DNA of 5,442 nucleotides from Comamonadaceae bacterium (lineage in GTDB: Bacteria > Pseudomonadota > Gammaproteobacteria > Burkholderiales > Burkholderiaceae_C): contig CANGCZ010000121.1 in assembly GCA_947452325.1 (NCBI GenBank), forward strand, positions 1-5,442, in the 5' to 3' direction. The position numbers and the translations under genes are program-made. Shown here in pieces: positions 1 to 5,442 of the stretch. Position 1 is the stretch's first letter, and each line of letters begins with the position of its first letter. The notes beneath the pieces are model-generated. The model worked only from the letters and a program-made list of their open reading frames with translations, was not told the DNA's origin and did not search any database.

Positions 1-1116
1 AAACGTCCTGAATACGCCAAGGCCGCTGTGTTGCGTGAATTTGGCAAGCCTTTGGCTGTTGAAGAAGTGCAAGTACCCCGCGAGCTCGAAGCCGGTGCCT
101 TGCTGGTCAAGATCGAAGTCTGTTCGATTTGCGGCACCGATGTGCACCTGGCGCACGGCGCCTTGGCCATCAAAGTGAATCTGCCGGTCATACTTGGTCA
201 CGAAATGGTAGGCCGTGTCATTGAAGTCGGACCCCATGCCAATATTGATTCCATGGGCCAGCATGTCAAGGTTGGCGACCGTGTGATTTGGGCGCATTCC
301 TATTGCGGCCATTGTTTTCAATGCACCCAGGCCAAGCAGCCGTATTTGTGTATCAACAAACGCATGTACATGTACGAGAGCATGGAAAAGCACCCGTTTT
401 TGATGGGTGGTTTTGCCGAGTACGGTTATGTGCTGCCGACCTCGGGTCGCGTCAAAGTGCCCGACGATGTGGACAGCACGCTGGCCAGTTTGTCGAGCTG
501 CGCGTTTCGCTCTGTGATGAACGCGTTTGACCAGATCGGCGGCATTTCGTCGTCAGACACGGTGGTGATTCAAGGTGCGGGTCCGCTGGGCATACTGGCC
601 ACCGGCGTAGCCCGCATACGCGGCGCCAAAAAAGTCATCACTATTGGCGCACCAGAGCAAAGACTGTCGTTGGCCACCGACTTTGGTGCGGACGAGGTCT
701 TGTCTGTCACCGGCACGGACACTGCCGAACGACTCGAGCGCGTCAAAGCCTTGACGCAGGGCAGGGGCGGCGACGTGGTGTTTGATTTTTCCGGGGTGCC
801 GGGCGCATTCGCTGAAGGCATGGATCTGGTGCGCAGTGGCGGACGTTACATGGTGGCCGGTCAGACCAGCAAAGGCAAGATAGAGTTTCAGCCTTCGCTG
901 ATCACCTTGAAGAACGTGCACTTGCAGGGTTCTATTTCTGCGGATATCAGCCACTACCACAAGGCATTGGAATTCATCTCTCAACACCAGAACAGCCTGC
1001 CGTTTGGACGCATGCTGACCAACCGCTATGGCTTGGGTACCATCAACGAAGCTCTGGCCGGCATGTCGGCCGGTCAAGAAATCAAACCGCTGGTGCTGCC
1101 CTGGGGCGACGCTTAA
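1..1116 (+). CDS. Zinc-dependent medium-chain (MDR) alcohol dehydrogenase, 5' end cut by window
   Basis: A cytosolic zinc-dependent NAD(P)-linked dehydrogenase that would interconvert an alcohol and an aldehyde or ketone; the substrate is unknown. The frame is open from base 1, reading KRPEYAKAAVLREFGKPL, a typical MDR N-terminus, so the GTG at 28 is an internal valine codon and the true start lies just upstream of the window. Counting from that GTG as residue 1, the catalytic zinc site is visible as C35-G-T-D, G57-H58-E59 and probably C148. The structural zinc lobe is C93, C96, C99 and C108. The nucleotide fold carries GAGPLG at 183-188. The end of the second Rossmann strand reads IGAPEQR rather than carrying the acidic residue usual in NAD-specific members, so cofactor preference is open. 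Length (about 370 residues) fits the family. The gene lies 23 bp before the CoA-transferase on the same strand, suggesting one transcript. The family call is firm; a specific enzyme name is not supported. Confidence 0.93.
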   Translation, partial: KRPEYAKAAVLREFGKPLAVEEVQVPRELEAGALLVKIEVCSICGTDVHLAHGALAIKVNLPVILGHEMVGRVIEVGPHANIDSMGQHVKVGDRVIWAHSYCGHCFQCTQAKQPYLCINKRMYMYESMEKHPFLMGGFAEYGYVLPTSGRVKVPDDVDSTLASLSSCAFRSVMNAFDQIGGISSSDTVVIQGAGPLGILATGVARIRGAKKVITIGAPEQRLSLATDFGADEVLSVTGTDTAERLERVKALTQGRGGDVVFDFSGVPGAFAEGMDLVRSGGRYMVAGQTSKGKIEFQPSLITLKNVHLQGSISADISHYHKALEFISQHQNSLPFGRMLTNRYGLGTINEALAGMSAGQEIKPLVLPWGDA

Positions 1117-1139
1117 ACGGTTTTCACAAAGAACACACC

Positions 1140-2369
1140 ATGAGCACAACGCATACCCGGCAACTGCTGCAAGGCTACAAAATTTGCGACTTCACCCGTG
1201 TGTTGTCTGGCCCGTATTGCACCCGCTTGCTGTCAGACCTCGGTGCGGATGTGTACAAAATCGAAAAGCCGGGCGAGGGCGATGAAATCCGCTACATCAT
1301 CCCGCAGATGAATGATGAGGCTGCTGACCAAAGCGCTTATTTCGCGCGGGTCAATGCTGGCAAAAAAAGTATTGCCCTGGACTTTACCCGGCCCGAAGCA
1401 CTGGATATCGTCAAAGACCTGGTGTTGCAGTGCGATGTCGTGGTTGAGAATTTCTCGCCCGGCGTCATGGCCAAATACAAACTGGATTACGCCAGCCTCA
1501 AAGCCATCAAGCCCGATCTGGTGTACTGCTCCATCTCCGGCTTCGGCCAAACCGGTCCCTTGCGCCAGACGCAAGCCTATGCGCATTTGATCAACGCGTT
1601 TTCCGGCATGATGGAATTGGAGCGCGCCGGTCTGCACCCGCCGCGGGTGTCTAATTTGCAAGCTGCCGATGTGCTGGCTGGTGCCCACGCTTTCGGCCTG
1701 GTGTGCGCGGCCTTGTTACGCAAAGCCAAAAGCGGTGAAGGCGCTTACCTGGATGTGTCCATGCTCGAGTGCTTGATTTGCGCCGATGATGTGAGCTACG
1801 CGGCTTTGTTGAACGGCCACGAGGCGACACGCCAACCCCGGCCCAGCATGGTGATTCACCCGGTTGGCGGCAAACACATTGCCATGCAAATCGGCGGCGC
1901 GCCCGGCATGTGGGAGAAATTGATACGCCTCATGAACCGCCCCGATCTGGCCGCCGATGAACGCTTCCTAACCGGTCCTGCCAGACGGCAAAACTGGCCG
2001 CAGGTGTTGGAGATCATTTACGCTTGGTTGGACACGTTTGATTCTGTGGATGAGGTCATGGCGCTGCTGTCAGCAGAACGTTTTCCGGCGGTGCCCATGC
2101 TGCAACCCGAAGACATCGTCAAACACCCGCATCTGCAACTCAGAAAGGCATTCCCCGTCATACAACACCCGGCCAGACCGCAGGGTGTGACGGTGACAGC
2201 GTCGCCGTTTCATGTGGACGGTGCACCGCTTGCGCCGCCTGTGAACGCGCCCTGGACCATAGGTCAGGACACCATGGATATCTTGCGCGAGGTATTGCAT
2301 TACCCTGAGCAACGGATTCAATCTTTGCAGGAAAAGGGCTTGTTACCTGCCCTGAGCGGTCACAATTAA
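1140..2369 (+). CDS. CaiB/BaiF family (class III) CoA-transferase
   Basis: Predicted cytosolic class III CoA-transferase, 409 residues, the usual length. The family moves CoA between carboxylic acids through an aspartyl-CoA thioester; known members act on formate/oxalate, carnitine, bile acids, succinate with aromatic or dicarboxylic acids, and others. The N-terminal signature is clear: RVLSGPYCTRLLSDLGADV followed by KIEKPGEGDEIR (about 20-51). It is followed by VNAGKKSIALD (71-81), VVENFSPGVM (101-110), and YCSISGFGQTGP (129-140). The likely nucleophile is D177 in LQAADVLAG, at the position of the catalytic Asp of formyl-CoA transferase. The C-terminal part holds the expected ERF...PMLQPEDIVKHPHL segment. 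The ATG at 1140 starts just ahead of the conserved block; the ribosome-binding site is weak (an AAAGAA stretch about 7 bases upstream), which fits translation following the upstream dehydrogenase. Family is secure; donor and acceptor acids cannot be assigned. Confidence 0.93.
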   Translation: MSTTHTRQLLQGYKICDFTRVLSGPYCTRLLSDLGADVYKIEKPGEGDEIRYIIPQMNDEAADQSAYFARVNAGKKSIALDFTRPEALDIVKDLVLQCDVVVENFSPGVMAKYKLDYASLKAIKPDLVYCSISGFGQTGPLRQTQAYAHLINAFSGMMELERAGLHPPRVSNLQAADVLAGAHAFGLVCAALLRKAKSGEGAYLDVSMLECLICADDVSYAALLNGHEATRQPRPSMVIHPVGGKHIAMQIGGAPGMWEKLIRLMNRPDLAADERFLTGPARRQNWPQVLEIIYAWLDTFDSVDEVMALLSAERFPAVPMLQPEDIVKHPHLQLRKAFPVIQHPARPQGVTVTASPFHVDGAPLAPPVNAPWTIGQDTMDILREVLHYPEQRIQSLQEKGLLPALSGHN

Positions 2370-2462
2370 AAAATGAGCCGTCTGCCTATGCCGCTGCAAA
2401 CCTGGTCGGTACTACAAGGGTTTAGGCAAGCAGCGCACCGTGGATCGCTTTAGCGTTTAGCC

Positions 2463-3203
2463 TCAGGCAAGAAAGCGTTCAGCCAGCGCTTTTCTTTTGC
2501 TAGCGTCAAGACCCAAGGCTTTGTCAAGATAAGTATCCAAGTGGCCATGTGTCTGCGTGATGGTGTCCAGGGCTGCTTGTAAAAATTCGGGTTGCACGGT
2601 TTGCAGCACCCGCGCGACTTCCGGCGCAGCTTCAAAAAAAGGCATGTGCCGCAAACGTTCGTTGGTGACCATGTAGTCATGCCAAATCGTGTCCATGGGA
2701 ACCTGCAACGCGTGCAACAAGCAAGTAGCAGCCATGCCGGTTCTGTCCTTGCCAGCGGTGCAATGAAACACCACCGTGTATTCAGGGTGCGCCAAAATAG
2801 CGTCGAAAAATTCAGAAAACCGGTGCGAATGCTGAAGAATGAAGTTGCTGTAAGTGTCCTGCATCAATTCAACGGTTTTCTGTGAAGACACCCTCACGCC
2901 GCTGGCCAGCAAATCGGTCAGAGTTTGCACGACGGTTGGTTCTATGGACAAAGAAAGCACCTTGGCATCGGGCAGCGTACAGGGATGTGACAAGCGTTCT
3001 TCCGCACCCCGGAAATCCAGCACCAGCCAAGGCCGGGTGTTCAGTGTTTCCAGATGCTTGATGTCACTGGCCGTGAGCTTTCCGAGGTGGTCAGAGCGGT
3101 AAATCTGTCGGTGCTTGAGTGTTTGACCATGGATATTGGCGTAGCCGCCCAGATCGCGAAAATTGGGCGCACCTTCTAGATGCAAGGGTGGAAACAAGGT
3201 CAT
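2463..3203 (-). CDS. Tyrosine-protein phosphatase, CX5R type (Y_phosphatase3-like)
   Basis: A predicted cytosolic cysteine-dependent phosphatase of the atypical bacterial tyrosine/dual-specificity group (Pfam Y_phosphatase3-like). The physiological substrate is unknown; characterised relatives act on phosphotyrosine and some on phosphoinositides. Counting from the ATG at 3203 (246 residues), the diagnostic NFRDLGGY motif is at 14-21, the strand VLDFRGAEER is at about 61-70, and the P-loop HCTAGKDRTG is at 147-156 with nucleophile C148 and R154. No signal peptide or membrane segment is seen. The frame stays open upstream to a GTG at 3341 and has another ATG at 3224. I prefer 3203 because it puts NFRDLGG about 13 residues from the start as in relatives, and because residues encoded upstream look non-conserved. 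None of these starts has a clear Shine-Dalgarno, so 3224 (253 aa) remains possible. It is convergent with the CoA-transferase and divergent from the permease. Confidence 0.88.
   Translation of the reverse strand: MTLFPPLHLEGAPNFRDLGGYANIHGQTLKHRQIYRSDHLGKLTASDIKHLETLNTRPWLVLDFRGAEERLSHPCTLPDAKVLSLSIEPTVVQTLTDLLASGVRVSSQKTVELMQDTYSNFILQHSHRFSEFFDAILAHPEYTVVFHCTAGKDRTGMAATCLLHALQVPMDTIWHDYMVTNERLRHMPFFEAAPEVARVLQTVQPEFLQAALDTITQTHGHLDTYLDKALGLDASKRKALAERFLA
2469..2496 (+). terminator. Possible rho-independent terminator for the dehydrogenase/CoA-transferase operon
   Basis: On the + strand AAGAAAGCG (2469-2477) can pair with CGCTTTTCTT (2487-2496), leaving one bulged T and a nine-base loop, followed by two further T residues. 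It begins 100 bp after the CoA-transferase stop and lies inside the last codons of the convergent phosphatase gene. The stem is AT-rich and the T-tract short, so it may be incidental. Confidence 0.25.
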
Positions 3204-3276
3204 GGCTGTGGTTGTCAGGGGCATCAATGCCCGGTGGTGTCTGGGTGGCCGGGAAAGTATCGGCCATGCGGGGCAG

Positions 3277-3304
3277 TTGACATATGCGAGGACAAGTTTA
3301 CTTT
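3277..3304 (+). promoter_or_regulatory. Candidate sigma70-type promoter for the permease gene
   Basis: A perfect TTGACA (3277-3282) is followed after 16 bases by TACTTT (3299-3304), a weak match to TATAAT. Transcription would begin near 3311 and leave a leader of about 90 bases before the permease ATG at 3403. The site lies in the non-coding gap between divergent genes, provided the phosphatase starts at 3203 or 3224. The -10 match is poor, so this is only a candidate. Confidence 0.3.
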
Positions 3305-3338
3305 CTTCATGTGACACAAGTGCCCGGGCGTGTTTCTG

Positions 3339-3351
3339 CACTGTTACAGTG
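3339..3351. repeat. 13 bp perfect palindrome (possible operator) upstream of the permease
   Basis: CACTG-TTA-CAGTG is a perfect inverted repeat with a three-base centre, located in the divergent intergenic region about 50 bp before the permease ATG and downstream of the candidate promoter. Its length and symmetry would suit a dimeric repressor, but a 5 bp half-site can arise by chance and no partner copy was seen. Confidence 0.25.
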
Positions 3352-3402
3352 GCCGTCTATGGCTATCCAGGCCCTTGACTGATTTCTTCATTCTCTTATT
3401 AC

Positions 3403-4260
3403 ATGCTTGCGCGTTACCACCGTTTTTTTCCTTTGCTGTTCGTGCTTTTATGGTCTACCGGTTTCATCGGTGCCCGTCTGGGCATGCCGCATACCGAGCC
3501 TTTGACTTTTTTGTTTGTGCGCTATCTCCTGGTGATGGCTTTGATGCTGCTGATTGCACTGGCAAGCCGAGCGCCCTGGCCGCAGGGCTGGCGCAACTGG
3601 TGTCACATCGGCGTGGCGGGGCTGTTATTGCACGGTGTGTACCTGGGCGGGGTGTTTATTGCCATTTCTTTGGGACTGCCGGCCGGTGTGGCTGCACTGG
3701 TGGTCTGCGTGCAGCCGTTGCTGACCGCCGTGGGCGCGGGTTGGTTGCTGAACGAGTCCGTGCGTGCGCGTCAGTGGACCGGCTTGTTGCTGGGTTTGTC
3801 GGGCGTGGCCCTGGTGGTGGCCAACAAAATAGGCGCTGGTTTTGGTGTACCGGCATTGTTGTTTGCGGTGCTGGCCTTGCTAGGCATCACCGGTGGGACG
3901 CTGTACCAAAAGCGGTTTTGTCCGAAGTTTGACTGGCGTACCGGCGTCATTGCGCAGTTTGTGCCGACGGCTGTGCTGACCGGACTGTGCGCCTGGTGGT
4001 TTGAAACCGGTCGGCTGGACTGGGGTGGCGAGTTGGTGTTTGCATTGGCCTGGCTGGTGCTGGTGTTGTCGGTAGGTGCCGTCAGCCTGCTGAACTGGTT
4101 GATCCGGCAAAGCACAGCCGTGAATGTGGCCAGTTTGTTTTATTTGGTACCCCCTTGCACCGCCATCGTGGGCTGGGCTTTGTTTGGCGAAGCTTTTTCA
4201 CAACTGGCCCTGGCCGGTATGGCCATGGTGGTTGGCGGGGTGTACCTGGCGCGTCAATAA
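3403..4260 (+). CDS. EamA/DMT-family transporter, ten-helix permease
   Basis: A predicted inner-membrane permease of the drug/metabolite transporter superfamily, 285 residues. Members mostly export or import small metabolites such as amino acids, nucleosides or drugs; the substrate cannot be predicted here. About ten hydrophobic helices can be traced (roughly 7-25, 34-54, 67-88, 92-113, 121-141, 147-165, 181-199, 208-230, 238-258, 262-284), forming two EamA repeats. Each repeat ends with the family's characteristic short motif before its last helix: LLNESVRARQWTG with E118 in the first half and LFGEAFSQLALAG with E253 in the second. The ATG at 3403 places the first helix six residues in, as is normal, but no Shine-Dalgarno is evident upstream (the region is T-rich). 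The gene is transcribed divergently from the phosphatase and followed 111 bp later by the broken SDR on the same strand. Confidence 0.93.
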   Translation: MLARYHRFFPLLFVLLWSTGFIGARLGMPHTEPLTFLFVRYLLVMALMLLIALASRAPWPQGWRNWCHIGVAGLLLHGVYLGGVFIAISLGLPAGVAALVVCVQPLLTAVGAGWLLNESVRARQWTGLLLGLSGVALVVANKIGAGFGVPALLFAVLALLGITGGTLYQKRFCPKFDWRTGVIAQFVPTAVLTGLCAWWFETGRLDWGGELVFALAWLVLVLSVGAVSLLNWLIRQSTAVNVASLFYLVPPCTAIVGWALFGEAFSQLALAGMAMVVGGVYLARQ

Positions 4261-4358
4261 AGCACCCTTGGTTTGAGCTCGGACCTTTCTGCGCGGTTGG
4301 CTGCGCTCAGACCGCTTGAATTAGACTTTGCGCCAACTTTTGATTCCTCTTTTTCAGC

Positions 4359-4363
4359 GGAGA
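4359..4363 (+). promoter_or_regulatory. Shine-Dalgarno site setting the SDR start
   Basis: GGAGA ends eight bases before the ATG at 4372. It supports that ATG over the in-frame TTG at 4273, which would add 33 residues lying outside the conserved SDR fold. It also suggests the gene was once translated efficiently. Confidence 0.7.
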
Positions 4364-4371
4364 AGCACATC

Positions 4372-4954
4372 ATGCTTTTACACGACAAAGTCGCAGTGAT
4401 CACCGGCAGTGCCGGTCCTAATGGGCTGGGCTTTGCCACCGCCCGTTTGATGGCGGCGCAAGGTGCCAAGGTGGCGGTTCTGGATCTTGATCATGCCCAA
4501 CCGGCGCAGGCCGCAGCGCAGCTTGGCACAGAGCACTTAGGGCTGGTGGCCGATGTCACCGATCTGGCGCAGTGTCAGGCCGCGGTCACAACCACATTGG
4601 CAAGATTCGGTCGCATCGACATACTGGTGAACAACGCAGGTATCACCCAGCCGGTGAAAACGCTGGACATCACCGGCGCGGATTACGACCGCATTCTGGA
4701 TGTGAGCTTGCGCGGCTCGCTGTACATGTCGCAGTCTGTGATTCCGGCGATGCGGCAACAGACTGATTGAAACCGACATCACCCAGGGCAAACTCGATGA
4801 CGCCCGAAAGGCCGACATCATTGCAGGCATCCCTTTGTCGCGTTTGGGTAGTGCCAAGGATGTGGCGGGCGCTTGTCTGTTTCTGGCCAGCGATTTGTCG
4901 GCCTACTGCACCGGTATCACGCTGGACGTCAATGGCGGTATGTTGATTCACTGA
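4372..4954 (+). pseudogene. Short-chain dehydrogenase/reductase (SDR), broken by an internal deletion and frame change
   Basis: Remnant of a classical SDR (NAD(P)-dependent oxidoreductase). The ATG at 4372 is preceded by a good GGAGA site. The first segment (4372-4767, 132 codons) shows the Rossmann glycine motif TGSAGPNGLG (11-20), an acidic D38 at the end of strand two (suggesting NAD), DVTD at 61-64 and NNAG at 87-90, then runs through VSLRGSLYMSQSVIPAMRQQ into a TGA at 4768. From about 4763 a second frame encodes the normal C-terminus: LIETDITQGK, then IPLSRLG, DVAGACLFLASDLSAYCTG and LDVNGGMLIH, ending with TGA at 4952-4954. Together these give about 195 residues against about 250 for the family. 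The missing 55-65 residues are those carrying the catalytic Ser and the YxxxK pair, so neither piece can be an active enzyme. The downstream frame has no usable ATG. The tetrad Asn position reads Ser (VSLRG), which may be native to the subgroup. A genuine deletion and an assembly error are both possible. Confidence 0.88.
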
Positions 4955-4969
4955 AATCACAGTTCTTGT

Positions 4970-5442
4970 TTACCTGCCCTGCGGTATGCGCACCGGCAAC
5001 TGGCTTTGCTTTAAACGCCGGAGCACGAAGCTGGATTTGCTGTTACGTATGCCGGGTATTTTGTAGAGCCTTTCGCGCAAAAAACGTTCGTAACCGCGCG
5101 TGTCCTCGACGGCCACGCGTATGTAGTAGTCGTAATCGCCCGACACCAGAAACGCCTCCAGTACCTCGGGAATATCTTCCAAAGCGCGGCCAAATTCAAA
5201 CAAAGCTTCGTCGGAGTGGCTGTCCAGCGAGACATGCAGGATGACGGTTTCGGGCAGCCCGAGTTTTTCCGGGCTCAACCGTACGGTATAGCCTTCAATG
5301 ATGCCCGCGTCTTCCAGCCGCTTGACCCGGGTCCAGCACGGCGAGGCGGTCAGGCCGACGATCTTGCCAAGGTCTTGCAAGCTCAAGCGGGCATCCTTTT
5401 GCAAGGCTTCCAGTATGGAAATATCGAATTTATCCAGTTTCA
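4970..5442 (-). CDS. Lrp/AsnC-family transcriptional regulator, start codon at window edge
   Basis: A predicted cytosolic DNA-binding regulator of the feast/famine (Lrp/AsnC) family. Reading leftward, the frame is open from the edge: bases 5442-5441 give TG as the last two bases of a start codon whose first base lies outside, followed by KLDKFDISILEALQKDAR, a textbook Lrp N-terminus. The complete protein is thus about 157 residues, normal for the family; the in-frame TTG at 5404 is an internal leucine. The N-terminal helix-turn-helix spans about 20-60 and includes LTASPCWTRVKRLEDAGII. The C-terminal ligand-binding (RAM) domain covers about 68-147 with the SGDYDYYIRV motif near residues 101-110. 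Such proteins commonly sense amino acids and act as dimers to octamers, often controlling a neighbouring amino acid gene; the target here is unknown. Its stop lies 15 bp from the stop of the convergent SDR remnant. Confidence 0.92.
   Translation of the reverse strand, partial: KLDKFDISILEALQKDARLSLQDLGKIVGLTASPCWTRVKRLEDAGIIEGYTVRLSPEKLGLPETVILHVSLDSHSDEALFEFGRALEDIPEVLEAFLVSGDYDYYIRVAVEDTRGYERFLRERLYKIPGIRNSKSSFVLRRLKQSQLPVRIPQGR

Noticed and set aside
553..1149. Antisense open frame of 198 codons within the dehydrogenase gene
   Set aside because: It is opposite to conserved MDR coding sequence, has no recognisable motif, and such antisense frames are common in GC-rich genes.
2393..2434. 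Interrupted inverted repeat GCTGCAAACC ... GGTTT-(6)-GCAGC in the spacer after the CoA-transferase
   Set aside because: It has a six-base bulge, a 16-base loop and no following T-tract. It is not convincing as a terminator or a structured RNA.
3375..3402. TTGACT-16 bp-TATTAC promoter-like sequence directly in front of the permease ATG
   Set aside because: The -10 element would touch the ATG at 3403 and place the transcription start inside the coding region, removing the start codon. The first permease helix begins immediately, so a later start is unlikely.
3330..3932. Open frame of 200 codons overlapping the start of the permease gene
   Set aside because: It is an alternate-frame shadow of the permease, whose membrane topology and EamA motifs are unmistakable in the other frame.
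4759..4771. Programmed frameshift joining the two SDR halves
   Set aside because: There is no slippery heptamer or downstream structure, and a frameshift would still yield a protein lacking the catalytic Ser, Tyr and Lys.
2343..4981. Exact 12 bp repeat TTACCTGCCCTG at 2343-2354 and 4970-4981
   Set aside because: About one 12 bp match is expected by chance in a window of this size. The copies lie in unrelated contexts (CoA-transferase codons and the antisense of the regulator's last codons).
4873..5244. Open frame of 123 codons on the + strand across the SDR tail and the antisense of the regulator
   Set aside because: It overlaps the recognisable SDR C-terminus in another frame and the clearly coding Lrp gene on the other strand. 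The translated protein is Cys/Arg-rich with no recognisable fold.

Overview
The window looks like a piece of a betaproteobacterial chromosome, probably Burkholderiales and possibly a Comamonadaceae-type freshwater or soil bacterium. This rests on the moderately high GC judged by eye, the GTG/TTG/ATG start mix, and the style of the proteins (CaiB/BaiF CoA-transferase, zinc MDR dehydrogenase, EamA permease, SDR, Lrp/AsnC regulator). The taxonomic placement is an inference; no rRNA or marker gene is present. There are no RNA genes, mobile elements or CRISPR arrays.

Layout. Positions 1-2369 (+) hold a zinc-dependent medium-chain dehydrogenase, cut at its 5' end by the window edge, then 23 bp later a class III (CaiB/BaiF) CoA-transferase. 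These two almost certainly form part of a catabolic operon that begins upstream. A 93 bp spacer separates this pair from a convergent gene at about 2463-3203 (-), a tyrosine phosphatase of the HCxAGKDRTG type. A divergent intergenic region of about 200 bp (3204-3402) holds a candidate promoter and a 13 bp palindrome. It separates the phosphatase from a ten-helix EamA/DMT-family permease (3403-4260, +). After 111 bp comes a short-chain dehydrogenase (4372-4954, +) that is broken. Its N-terminal Rossmann half and its C-terminal tail are both recognisable, but they lie in different frames and the middle segment with the catalytic Ser, Tyr and Lys is absent. Converging on it, with 15 bp between stop codons, is an Lrp/AsnC-family regulator (4970-5442, -) whose start codon straddles the right edge of the window.

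How the genes fit together. The MDR dehydrogenase and the CoA-transferase could oxidise an alcohol and activate or recycle a carboxylic acid as a CoA thioester, but the substrate cannot be read from sequence. The permease and the SDR may have been one transcription unit. The phosphatase and the Lrp-type regulator have no evident mechanistic link to them.

I see no sign of a new defence, mobile or RNA-based system. The most notable observation is the internal, frame-disrupting deletion in the SDR gene.
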